A stretch of 55,458 bases of DNA from an uncultured Ruminococcus sp. (GTDB taxonomy: Bacteria; Bacillota; Clostridia; Oscillospirales; Ruminococcaceae), in assembly GCA_946537515.1 (NCBI GenBank), contig CAMNFV010000002.1:1-55458 (forward strand), written 5' to 3'. How positions within the stretch are numbered: position 1 is the stretch's first letter; each line of letters starts with the position of its first letter. Positions 8,473 through 16,166 of the stretch are shown here, piece after piece. A program made the position numbers and the translations under genes. Under the pieces are notes generated by a model. That model did no database searches. It had not been told where the DNA came from and was given only the letters and a program-made list of their open reading frames with translations.

Positions 8473-10320
8473 ATGAATCGAACAAAACATGTAAGGCATA
8501 CTGCGCTGATCACGAGCATCGTCACAATGCTTTCCGGTCTTGCATTGTTTCCTGCAATGCCTGTTTCTGCTGCAAAGCTGCTGGAAGCTGAATTTGAAAC
8601 GACAAACGACAGCTTTACCGGCCGCGGCGGCGCAGAAGTGCAATGGACTTCCGATCAGGCTTATACCGGTGAATGCAGCCTGTTTGTCTCTGAACGCAGC
8701 GATGTATGGAACGGCGCAAACCGTGATGTATCCTCGCTGATGAAGCCCGGCCAGAGCTACAAAGTATCGGTTGCGGTTTACCAGACAAGCGGCGAAGCAG
8801 TTGAGATGAAGCTCTCGATGCAGTGTAAAACCGCGGACGGTACATCTTATCCGGAGATCGCACTCGGAACCGCTGAGAGCGGTGAATGGACGGTGCTCTC
8901 AAATGATGCATTTGTCGTTCCGGCAGATGCGAGCGATATGTCAATCTATGTCGAGACAACAGAATCGCTGACCGATTTTTATGTCGATACATTCGTGATT
9001 CACGGCGCACCGGCATCAATTAAGAAGGGTGACGCCAACGGCAACCTCAATGTCGATATCGCGGACGCGGTCTACCTGACCAAATACCTGACAACCGAAG
9101 AGGAGACCGTTGAAGCGGGCGCGGATATGAATGAAGACAATGTCATCAATGCCGCTGACCTGTCGCTCCTCAAGAACTATCTGCTCTTCCCGCCGGAAGT
9201 TCCGCCGACCAATATCATCGGTGACTGGGACAATTATCAGGAAAAAGCGACCGGCAATCAGCTGAAGGCGCTGCAGGGCGGTCTGCTGCGGCTCGGCAAT
9301 ACAGCGAGAATCCGTGAAAAGATCGCAAAAGCACAGAGCGGCGAAAAGGTCAACATCGGCTATATCGGCGGCTCGATCACCGGCGGCGGCTCCTCTACCT
9401 CGGAAGCAAAGCGCTTTGTTAACCTTTCTGCGAACTACTTCAAGGAGACCTTCGGCACGGGCAATAATGTTTCATTCGTAAATGCAGGCGTAGCCGGTAC
9501 ATCCTCTGTTGTCGGCAATATGCGTGTAGATAAGGATATCTTCTCGAAGAACTGTGATATCATCTTTATCGAATTTGCGGTCAATGACCAGGGCGGCGCC
9601 CGCTTCCAGAAATCCTATGAAGCACTTGTGAAAAAGTGCCTGATGCAGGAGAATGCACCGGCAGTCGTGCTGATTACACTCTGCCAGAAGTCCATGGGCT
9701 CGAATGAGGACTGGATGGTGAAGGTCGGCGAAAACTATGATCTTGCTGTCATCAGCGGCAAGGGCGCGATCCAGGGCGGAAATTTGAACTGGGATACCCA
9801 GTACGGCAGCGGTGATACGCTGCACCCCGGCGATCCCGGCCACCAGCTGATTGCGGACTGCATCGGTTACTATTACCGTCAGGCACTCCGCAGCGAAAAC
9901 GCTTCCGATTCCTATGAGATCCCGTCTAAGGAAGTGTTCGGCGCAGAATATGCCAATAATAAGCTCATTGATATCTCCGCACAGCAGAATTTCAGCGCCG
10001 GTTCCTGGAAGAAAGGCACCGATCAGGGCGCATATTCCAACGGCTTTACATACAGCAAGAGCGGCAATGATCCGCTGAAGTTTACCGTTGAGGGTAAGGG
10101 CCTTCTGCTGCTGTTCAAGTCGAATTCGAGCGGTATGGGCGCTGTGAACGTCACAGTAAACGGCAAGACGACGAAGGTCTCCAGTAATCTTCAATGGACC
10201 TGGGGCGGCCTAGACGGCGATGTCGGATACTATCAGCCGAATACCGGCAAGCTGGATGTTTCCATTTCGAGCGCAGACGGCGGTACATTCGTCCTCTACG
10301 GCATTGCTGTCGTGCAATAA
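8473..10320 (+). CDS. Cellulosomal carbohydrate esterase: CBM, dockerin, SGNH hydrolase, beta domain
   Basis: 615 aa, secreted. The start at 8473 is taken from the signal peptide; the track start lies 43 codons upstream and would bury it. Signal peptide is about 1-33. Residues 35-182 form a beta-sandwich carbohydrate-binding module of the CBM4/9/22 kind. The dockerin at about 184-242 has GDANGNLNVDIADAV and ADMNEDNVINAADL calcium loops. The SGNH domain (about 293-490) shows GGSITGG (Ser nucleophile), FAVND and DTLHPGDPGH (Asp/His). A C-terminal jelly-roll follows (about 500-615). Likely an acetyl esterase acting on xylan or mannan; substrate inferred. The mid-protein dockerin, between binding module and enzyme, is less usual than a terminal one. 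Confidence 0.88.
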   Translation: MNRTKHVRHTALITSIVTMLSGLALFPAMPVSAAKLLEAEFETTNDSFTGRGGAEVQWTSDQAYTGECSLFVSERSDVWNGANRDVSSLMKPGQSYKVSVAVYQTSGEAVEMKLSMQCKTADGTSYPEIALGTAESGEWTVLSNDAFVVPADASDMSIYVETTESLTDFYVDTFVIHGAPASIKKGDANGNLNVDIADAVYLTKYLTTEEETVEAGADMNEDNVINAADLSLLKNYLLFPPEVPPTNIIGDWDNYQEKATGNQLKALQGGLLRLGNTARIREKIAKAQSGEKVNIGYIGGSITGGGSSTSEAKRFVNLSANYFKETFGTGNNVSFVNAGVAGTSSVVGNMRVDKDIFSKNCDIIFIEFAVNDQGGARFQKSYEALVKKCLMQENAPAVVLITLCQKSMGSNEDWMVKVGENYDLAVISGKGAIQGGNLNWDTQYGSGDTLHPGDPGHQLIADCIGYYYRQALRSENASDSYEIPSKEVFGAEYANNKLIDISAQQNFSAGSWKKGTDQGAYSNGFTYSKSGNDPLKFTVEGKGLLLLFKSNSSGMGAVNVTVNGKTTKVSSNLQWTWGGLDGDVGYYQPNTGKLDVSISSADGGTFVLYGIAVVQ

Positions 10321-10354
10321 AAACTGCGTTTTTATGGAAATTTCGATTCCGGCA

Positions 10355-10383
10355 TTGACAAATTAAGCGAAATCTGTTAAACT
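10355..10383 (+). promoter_or_regulatory. SigA-type promoter of the second esterase, nested in a terminator
   Basis: TTGACA (10355-10360), 17-nt spacer, TAAACT (10378-10383). The -10 and the expected start near 10390 fall inside the 5' arm of the upstream gene's terminator hairpin. Confidence 0.6.
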
Positions 10384-10424
10384 GTACTCATGCAGGGATT
10401 CAACTGCATGAGTACAGTTTTTTT
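10379..10424 (+). terminator. Terminator of the first esterase gene
   Basis: A 17-bp perfect stem (10379-10395 with 10404-10420) with an 8-nt loop and a T7 run (10418-10424), about 60 nt after the stop codon. It sits before the next gene's ribosome binding site. Confidence 0.85.
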
Positions 10425-10442
10425 ATGGAAAGGATCTGAATT

Positions 10443-11672
10443 TTGCGTATGAAACAACCGATTAAACGTTGCATTGCGCTTCTGGCGGCGATGGTGACCG
10501 GCAGTCTGTCGGCCGCTGTGCTTCCTGCCTTGACAGCATCTGCTGCGGACAAGCCGGCTGTTCTGATTTTGGGTGACAGTATTTCCAGCGGTTATGGCCT
10601 GAAAGAAGGCGAGATTCCCTTTACATCGTATGTCCAGGATTTTACCGGCGGTACGATGACGAATCTGGCTGTTTCCGGTTCCACGACCTATGATCTGATA
10701 AAACTTCTGGATAATGAATCGCGAGCAGATACGATTAAATCTGCTGATATTATCTGCATCAGCATCGGCGCGAACGATCTGCTGAAGCCGACGCGCGAAT
10801 ATTTTAACTCGTTCCGTGAAGAGGGCGAAACAGCGATGCAGCTTTTGCAGCGCCTTGCAGCCGATCATCAGGCAGAGAAATTTATTGCAGGTCTGACCAA
10901 CGTACTGCGGGAACCGCGCAATCAGGCTGTTGACAATTATCCTGTGATTGCAGAAAAGCTTCGTGCTCTGAATCCGAACGCAAAGATTATCATGCAGACT
11001 ATTTATAATCCGTATGAGATGCCGCAGCGCTATTTCACAAAGCAAAAATATTCTGATGAAGATTATCAGGATTATGTATTGTTCAGCAAATATGTCAAAG
11101 GTAATCTGACTCAGCTGAATAAAGCGATGGCGAAGCTGGACGGTATTGTGACTGCCGATGTAGCAGCTGCATTTGAGGGCGTTGGCTGGATTTTCAGTCG
11201 TACACTTGAATCAGATGTGCATCCGACTGCACTTGGACATGCGATGATCGCCGCGACGATTATGGATAAAATCGGGAATACTAAGAAAACGTTCCCGGGT
11301 ATTTTGCCGCTGATCGGGCAGCAGGATTATTCGGATTATCTGCGCATCAGCAGCACATACCGCAATTCTCTGATGAAGTTTACCGAGGGTACGCTGACAG
11401 GCGTTTTCGGCGATGCAAATAGCGATAGTTTTGTCGGCGGTGACGATGCACAGCTTGTCCTGAATCTCTATGTCGATCAGATGTCAGCAAAAAACTATTA
11501 CGGCGAAGGCGTGACATACAGAGGGTTCGGCCGGATTGATGTGAACCTCGACGGCAGCGTTGCAGTTGAGGATGCACAGTTCATTCTGACGTATTATGTT
11601 GAAAACGAGATCACAGGAAATCGTTCCACATGGGCACAGATCACCGGGAATCCCCAAGCACCGAATGCATAA
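10443..11672 (+). CDS. Dockerin-bearing SGNH/GDSL esterase
   Basis: 409 aa, secreted. A TTG start at 10443 is kept because AAAGGA lies 8 nt before it; an ATG two codons later has a 14-nt gap. Signal peptide is about 1-35, ending near ASAADK. The GDSL block is LILGDSISSGYG, block III is IGANDLL, block V is DVHPTALGH. The C-terminal dockerin (about 320-395) carries GDANSDSFVGGDDAQL and DVNLDGSVAVEDAQ loops with a long insert between them. The enzyme should be carried on a cellulosome and remove acyl groups from plant polysaccharide; substrate unknown. It differs in order from the upstream esterase: enzyme first, dockerin last, no CBM. Confidence 0.88.
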   Translation: MRMKQPIKRCIALLAAMVTGSLSAAVLPALTASAADKPAVLILGDSISSGYGLKEGEIPFTSYVQDFTGGTMTNLAVSGSTTYDLIKLLDNESRADTIKSADIICISIGANDLLKPTREYFNSFREEGETAMQLLQRLAADHQAEKFIAGLTNVLREPRNQAVDNYPVIAEKLRALNPNAKIIMQTIYNPYEMPQRYFTKQKYSDEDYQDYVLFSKYVKGNLTQLNKAMAKLDGIVTADVAAAFEGVGWIFSRTLESDVHPTALGHAMIAATIMDKIGNTKKTFPGILPLIGQQDYSDYLRISSTYRNSLMKFTEGTLTGVFGDANSDSFVGGDDAQLVLNLYVDQMSAKNYYGEGVTYRGFGRIDVNLDGSVAVEDAQFILTYYVENEITGNRSTWAQITGNPQAPNA

Positions 11673-11736
11673 TTCAAAAGAGAGTCGTATTTTGCAGATG
11701 AAAGATATTTGCGAAACCAAATGATTATAAAACTTT

Positions 11737-11765
11737 GCCCCTCTGAAATCCCAGAGGGGCTTTTT
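11737..11765 (+). terminator. Terminator of the second esterase gene
   Basis: Nine-bp stem GCCCCTCTG / CAGAGGGGC (11737-11745 with 11752-11760) followed by five T. Confidence 0.85.
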
Positions 11766-11770
11766 CGACA

Positions 11771-11809
11771 AAAAACTGCCGTATCACAGGATATGATACG
11801 GCAGTTTTT
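11771..11809. terminator. Bidirectional terminator between convergent genes
   Basis: Sixteen-bp stem AAAAACTGCCGTATCA / TGATACGGCAGTTTTT (11771-11786 with 11794-11809), T-rich on both strands. Its right side abuts the stop of the pdaA-like gene. Confidence 0.85.
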
Positions 11810-11810
11810 T

Positions 11811-12536
11811 TTAAACGGTATAACCTTTTTTTCGCAGTTCATCAATCAGATCGCCGAGAATCTGTGCATTTGTGGAAGATACGGAGTGCAGCAGGTAGAT
11901 TGCACCGCCGTGTGCAGATTCTGAAAGCTGCTCAAGCGCCTGCACGGGATCAGGCTGCGCATCCGTTTTCCAGTCAACATGTGCCGCACTCCAGAATATT
12001 GTCCGATATCCGAGCGATTGGATTTTCGCAAGCGCCCGGACATCATATTCCCCGCAGGGCGGGCGAAAATACTGCATCTCATAGCCGAAATTGGTCTGCA
12101 TATATTTATGCAGAGACATGATTTCTTCTTCGATTGCCGCGTCATCAAGCTCCGGCAGCGCTGCATGTTTCATGCCGTGGTTTCCGAGCATATGGCCTTC
12201 CCGGATCATGCGCCGGACAAGCTCCGGTTCCCGTTTTGCATAGTCACCGGTCAGGAAAAAGATTGCAGATACATTCTTTTCACGCAGCGTATCGAGAATA
12301 CCGGCTGTATAGCCGTTTTCATAGCCCTGATCAAATGTCAGGATAATTCTGTTATTATCCGGTGTCAGCGCGTAGGCGCCGTATTGCCCGAATTCATCCT
12401 GAAAGCTGACAGCGCCTGCCGGCCGGTTCTGTGCATCGCATTCCTTGCCCTGTCCGTATCCGATCGCTTCCGCACGGAGCGGCGGCAAAAGCAGCAAGGA
12501 GGCCAGCACAGCAATCATTGACAATCGCTTTTTCAT
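11811..12536 (-). CDS. pdaA: PdaA-like polysaccharide deacetylase (muramic delta-lactam pathway)
   Basis: 241 aa from the ATG at 12536 (AAAGGA, 7-nt gap). Signal peptide is about 1-25. NodB motifs: TFDQGYENGYT (motif 1), GNHGMKHA (motif 2), RPPCGEYD (motif 3), YLLHSVSSTNA (motif 5). The form TFDxGYENGYT, the FWSAAHVDWK stretch and the ending KKGYTV match B. subtilis PdaA as I recall it. In spore formers PdaA deacetylates muramic acid so that delta-lactam can form in the cortex. The usual second Asp of motif 1 is Gln here, a position that also varies in PdaA. Motif 2 differs from the common HSxHH. This implies a sporulation heritage; expression timing is unknown. Confidence 0.8.
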   Translation of the reverse strand: MKKRLSMIAVLASLLLLPPLRAEAIGYGQGKECDAQNRPAGAVSFQDEFGQYGAYALTPDNNRIILTFDQGYENGYTAGILDTLREKNVSAIFFLTGDYAKREPELVRRMIREGHMLGNHGMKHAALPELDDAAIEEEIMSLHKYMQTNFGYEMQYFRPPCGEYDVRALAKIQSLGYRTIFWSAAHVDWKTDAQPDPVQALEQLSESAHGGAIYLLHSVSSTNAQILGDLIDELRKKGYTV

Positions 12537-12602
12537 AGCATCATCCTTTCTGACACAGGGATTCACCCTGCGAGAATAGGATATCCTGCATTCAGATGAA
12601 TA

Positions 12603-13133
12603 TCAACGGTTTGTTCTGGTATCATACTCCGCAATGCCGGAATGATAGCGCAGTTGATAACTGATATAATATGCGGCCGCCGTCAGAACCGGCGGTAGTG
12701 CCATTATGATTTTACTTTTAGAAGAAACGGCGGAAAAAGTCTCCGCATCGCCGCGCAGAAGCTGATAGATCCGTATAAACGGCGCGTTCAGAAGCGAAAA
12801 CAGATTCATCATCAGGATACTCTCCGGATTTGCAATCAGCAGAAGATAAGAAAGATAAGAGGGAAGTGTCAGCAGAATTGCAATCAATAGCGGTTTCAGA
12901 ATGAGAGTGCGATATTGGGAAGTCCGGTATCGGATCAGATCATCGGCAGCTGCCTTCTGCGCACAGTTTGCTGTGAGCAGGACATGCGCTGTAATTCCAA
13001 AGAGCAGGCCGATCACCCGTATGACTGGATGATCCGGCAAAATTGCCAGAGAAAATGCCAGAATCAGGCACAGAATCTCCGAAGCAATCAGCCACAGGAG
13101 ACCGCTCAATAAATGTTTTCCGAAATATTTCAT
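12603..13133 (-). CDS. Small membrane protein, unknown function
   Basis: 176 aa from the ATG at 13133 (GGAGGA, about 5-nt gap). Four or five hydrophobic spans: about 9-30, 36-55, 80-100, 105-120 and 145-160. No catalytic motif recognised. It is monocistronic as far as can be seen, with its own promoter at 13194-13222. It lies upstream of the pdaA-like gene on the same strand with a 66-nt gap, so read-through is possible. A small permease or a spore-membrane protein could both fit; neither is supported. Confidence 0.7.
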   Translation of the reverse strand: MKYFGKHLLSGLLWLIASEILCLILAFSLAILPDHPVIRVIGLLFGITAHVLLTANCAQKAAADDLIRYRTSQYRTLILKPLLIAILLTLPSYLSYLLLIANPESILMMNLFSLLNAPFIRIYQLLRGDAETFSAVSSKSKIIMALPPVLTAAAYYISYQLRYHSGIAEYDTRTNR

Positions 13134-13193
13134 AATTCCTCCGCTGATTCCGCATGAAAAGCGGCATACTATCTTTATATGAGTGCATTTTAT

Positions 13194-13222
13194 ATTATAC
13201 ATGATTTTGACAGGATTGTCCA
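13194..13222 (-). promoter_or_regulatory. SigA-type promoter of the small membrane protein gene
   Basis: Minus-strand TGGACA (13222-13217), 17-nt spacer, TATAAT (13199-13194). Confidence 0.65.
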
Positions 13223-13289
13223 GCCACGGCGGAAATTTTTAGGGGCTTCCACGAAAAGCATAATTGATGCACCGAAATCGGCGGAATGC

Positions 13290-13318
13290 TTGACGAAACG
13301 AAAAAATTGCGATATAAT
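13290..13318 (+). promoter_or_regulatory. SigA-type promoter of rpe
   Basis: TTGACG (13290-13295), 17-nt spacer, TATAAT (13313-13318), 40 nt before the start codon. Confidence 0.75.
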
Positions 13319-13357
13319 ATATAGTATGTGTACAAATCTGAATTCGGAGGGGAAGAC

Positions 13358-14038
13358 ATGGTACTTGCATCTATTCTGAACAGCGATCTGCTGAATCTTG
13401 CGAAGGTCGCAGATACTGTTGCAGCTTCCGGCGCAGATGCGCTGCATTACGATGTTATGGACGGACAATTTGTCGATAATATTTCATTCGGGCTGCCCGT
13501 GCTTTCCTCGCTGCGTCCGTACACCAAGCAGCCGATCGACGTACATCTGATGATTTCAGAGCCGCTTCGGTTTGTTGAGCGCTTTGTCAAGGCCGGCGCC
13601 GATCTGCTTTCATTCCATATCGAGAGCAATTCCGATCCAGTCAAAACGCTGCATTGCATTCACAGCTGCGGCATTCCGGCCGGTATTGCAGTATCTCCGG
13701 ATACGCCGGTATCATCAGTTATGCCGCTGCTTTCACTTCTGAAAAAAGATGACTATATTCTGATTATGACGGTTTATCCGGGACTTGGCGGTCAGGCTTT
13801 CATGCCGCGGATGCTGCCGAAGATCCGCGAATTATCTGCTGTAATCCAACGCGACCGGCTTCCGCTGCATATCGAAGTGGACGGCGGCATCAATGCAGAG
13901 ACCGGAATACTTTGCCGGAAGGCCGGTGCCGATTATCTGGTTGCAGGTTCCTATGTGCTGGGCTCTGCACATCCGGATGCTGCCGTTGCATCGCTTCAGC
14001 TTCCGCTTTCCGGAAATGATTCCGATGCTGCGGTCTGA
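13358..14038 (+). CDS. rpe: Ribulose-phosphate 3-epimerase
   Basis: 226 aa from the ATG at 13358 (GGAGG, 7-nt gap). A TIM-barrel enzyme that interconverts ribulose-5-phosphate and xylulose-5-phosphate. Family signatures: LASILNSDLLNL (usually SADF), HYDVMDGQFVDN (catalytic Asp and metal site), DVHLMISEP, MTVYPGLGGQAF and EVDGGINAET. SILNSD replaces the more usual SILSAD, and PGLGGQAF replaces PGFGGQ. The last 43 nt overlap the convergent MecA-like gene. Length is normal. Confidence 0.93.
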   Translation: MVLASILNSDLLNLAKVADTVAASGADALHYDVMDGQFVDNISFGLPVLSSLRPYTKQPIDVHLMISEPLRFVERFVKAGADLLSFHIESNSDPVKTLHCIHSCGIPAGIAVSPDTPVSSVMPLLSLLKKDDYILIMTVYPGLGGQAFMPRMLPKIRELSAVIQRDRLPLHIEVDGGINAETGILCRKAGADYLVAGSYVLGSAHPDAAVASLQLPLSGNDSDAAV

Positions 14039-14580
14039 TGCACCGCATCCTGATTGAAAATACAAACGCCGTATTCTGAAAGCCTTGCGCGGTTCATCGC
14101 GGAAAGACGGAACGGTTGCCCGTATTCCAGCAGGATATGACGAATCAGCGAGGCATGAAGTCTTCGAAGCTTCAGCGTTAAGATCCAGACTGTCTGATAG
14201 CGGTACAGAACGCTGCTCCGGATATTCGGCTGCTCTTTTTCAAGCAGCGTACAGCATTGCCGCAGCAAAGCTGAATCTGTAAAACGTGCAGCGATCCGAA
14301 TAACGCGCTGATGCTGTTCCGGGGCAGGGGGCTTTGATTCCTCCGCTACGGAGAAATATACCGCCAGACTGCCGTCCTGTGCAGAGATCACTTCGACTGT
14401 CACCGGCAGAGCTGAGAATGCGATTCCGCTGACAGACTCAGCTTTTGCAAGCATAAATGAGAGCATACGCAGCATTTGCGGCGAATCCGGCGTGCGCGGT
14501 TCATCCGGCATGAAAACCCGCAATTCCTCGGCTGAAAGCTGCACTTTCACCGAATAAGCGGAAAGCCGTTGTACTGTCAT
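13996..14580 (-). CDS. MecA-like adaptor protein
   Basis: 194 aa. The N-terminal half (MTVQRLSAYSVKVQLSAEEL) matches the MecA target-binding domain in pattern. The C-terminal half ends in RLSEYGVCIFNQDAV, like the RLEEYG end of B. subtilis MecA. A charged, Pro-containing linker at about 78-92 joins the two. MecA delivers substrates to the ClpC ATPase for degradation. The start ATG has AAAGGAT 9 nt upstream. It is divergent from the Rnf-like operon (75-bp gap) and overlaps rpe in a tail-to-tail manner. Sequence is divergent from Bacillus MecA, so targets may differ. Confidence 0.65.
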   Translation of the reverse strand: MTVQRLSAYSVKVQLSAEELRVFMPDEPRTPDSPQMLRMLSFMLAKAESVSGIAFSALPVTVEVISAQDGSLAVYFSVAEESKPPAPEQHQRVIRIAARFTDSALLRQCCTLLEKEQPNIRSSVLYRYQTVWILTLKLRRLHASLIRHILLEYGQPFRLSAMNRARLSEYGVCIFNQDAVHQTAASESFPESGS

Positions 14581-14655
14581 ATGAGAAATATCCTTTCTAT
14601 CGGCTGTATGCCGGTTGTTTCAGTTTGATTGTCGAGAAAAGGCAGGTGCGAATTC

Positions 14656-15594
14656 ATGCAAAAACCCAGTCCTAACAGAATCGCATTTGACAAAATCGCG
14701 GCGATCTGCGCGATTCTAGCTGCTGCATCCTTTGACTACGGATTTCGCATCTGGATGCTTGCCGGGATAGCATCCGCTGTTTCGGTTCTGACGGCGTGTC
14801 TTTGTCAGTTGCTGAAAAAGAAGCCGCTTGCAGACTGCATCCCGGACGCGCTGTGCATCGGATTGATTCTCCTTCTGATGCTGCCTGCGACAATCAGCAT
14901 TTCAATGGTTATCATGTCCTGTATTTTTGCAATTATCATCGGCAGAGTGATGTTCGGCGGCAAGGAAAATCCGGTAATTCCGCCGGCTGCCGTCGGTTAT
15001 TGCTTCTGTTTGTTAAATAATCGCGCACAGACCGTATCATTTCCCGCTGAAAAGGAGATCCTGCCGCTTTTTCAACTTGGCGGAATCGAAATGGCAGACG
15101 GTGTTTCATCCCTCTGGAACCGCGGCGGCAAATTCACGATGTCTGTTTCAGAGTGGCTGACCGGTCTTCCTTGTCAGCCGATCGGTACCGGCTCGATTGT
15201 TCTGCTCACAGCAGTCGCAGTTGTTCTGATTTTAAGACGTGCCGCTTCCGGTTGGGTTGTGATACCGGCGCTGGCTGCGCATATTACCAGCAGCCTTCTG
15301 ATCTCCAATCTGCAGCATCCTGTATCTGCTTTTATGGGCAGCGTACTGACAAATCAGCTCCTGATTGCGTTTCTCTTTTTACATGCTGACCCGGAATATG
15401 CACCGCCGACCCTTGCCGGTATTGCCTACGGCTTTGCGGTCGGATTTGCATCGTTCTTTGCAACTCGCGTTTTGTTTATTTATGACGCGCCGGTTCTGCT
15501 TGCAGTATTGTTCTCACCGTTTGTGATCTGGCTGCGCAGAATGATGATGTTTGAAGATGCAGAACCCTCTGCGGAAAGGGGGACTGCGGCTTGA
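14656..15594 (+). CDS. RnfD/NqrB-like membrane subunit, divergent
   Basis: 312 aa from the ATG at 14656 (AGGTG, 7-nt gap). Eight or so spans. The stretch ISISMVIMSCIFAIIIGR followed by VMFGGKENPVIPPAAVGY aligns well with the RnfD core (GxxFAIVIxKxLFGGxGxNxFNPA). The KKKPLADCIPDALCIGLILL part also fits. In RnfD a Thr in SGATP carries covalent FMN; I see no SGAT motif in the corresponding loop (about residues 125-165). First gene of a four-gene operon with the E-like, A-like and anchored glycosidase-like genes. RnfC, G and B are absent. The role is unknown; electron transfer looks unlikely as built. Confidence 0.75.
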   Translation: MQKPSPNRIAFDKIAAICAILAAASFDYGFRIWMLAGIASAVSVLTACLCQLLKKKPLADCIPDALCIGLILLLMLPATISISMVIMSCIFAIIIGRVMFGGKENPVIPPAAVGYCFCLLNNRAQTVSFPAEKEILPLFQLGGIEMADGVSSLWNRGGKFTMSVSEWLTGLPCQPIGTGSIVLLTAVAVVLILRRAASGWVVIPALAAHITSSLLISNLQHPVSAFMGSVLTNQLLIAFLFLHADPEYAPPTLAGIAYGFAVGFASFFATRVLFIYDAPVLLAVLFSPFVIWLRRMMMFEDAEPSAERGTAA

Positions 15595-16166
15595 ATCATA
15601 CTGATAACTCTGTTCAACGTACAATTCTCGGCAGCGGGCTTCTGATTGCACCGATTGCTGCATTCTCCGCATCGGTCATGCAGGCGCTTGCGATGTCATT
15701 TGCATTTTTCTGTATGACGCTGCTGACTGTACTGCCTGCCGCCCTGATTCCGGTCAAACTCCCAGCTGCACTTCGTATTTTATTGTATTCTGTAATCGGC
15801 AGTTTGGTGTATATTCCTGTTGGGATTCTTACGGTCCATTTGTTCCCGCAGGTGTCAGGCGGAGTCTTTATTCCGATTCTGAGCTCTGCATTATATCTGA
15901 CGGCGTTATTTCAAGAAGTATTCCCGCGAAAAAGGCTCTTGAAATCGCTGATCCGGAATCTGATTTCTGTTCCGGCTGCCGCTGTTCTGACAGGCGCTCT
16001 GCGTGAATTATTCGGAAGCGCATCATTTGCGGGAATCTCTCTGCAATTTCAGCCGCCGCTGCCGATGCTGCTGCATCCTTCCGGCGGATTGATCCTTCTG
16101 ATTCTGCTGCTGACAGCAATTTCCGCATTGCGCAGAAGGGAGCATCTACATGCAGACAGCGATTGA
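15591..16166 (+). CDS. RnfE/NqrD-like membrane subunit lacking cluster cysteines
   Basis: 191 aa. TTG start overlaps the stop of the D-like gene (TTGA) with AAGGGGG 8 nt upstream. Six spans are expected. Family landmarks: ILGSGLLIAPIAA where RnfE has VLGLCPTLAVT; VFIPILSSALYL where RnfE has IFIPLIVxNCIxLGR; and LTGALRELFGSASFAG matching the RnfE/NqrD GAIREILGxGTLFG motif. Both cysteines that bind the inter-subunit [2Fe-2S] cluster in Rnf/Nqr are replaced, by Gly and Leu. The reading frame is intact and hydrophobicity preserved, so this is not simple decay. Confidence 0.75.
   Translation: MNHTDNSVQRTILGSGLLIAPIAAFSASVMQALAMSFAFFCMTLLTVLPAALIPVKLPAALRILLYSVIGSLVYIPVGILTVHLFPQVSGGVFIPILSSALYLTALFQEVFPRKRLLKSLIRNLISVPAAAVLTGALRELFGSASFAGISLQFQPPLPMLLHPSGGLILLILLLTAISALRRREHLHADSD

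Noticed and set aside
10420-10440. Terminator acting as attenuator for the second esterase
   Set aside because: The candidate promoter starts RNA inside the 5' arm, so the hairpin could not form in that transcript.
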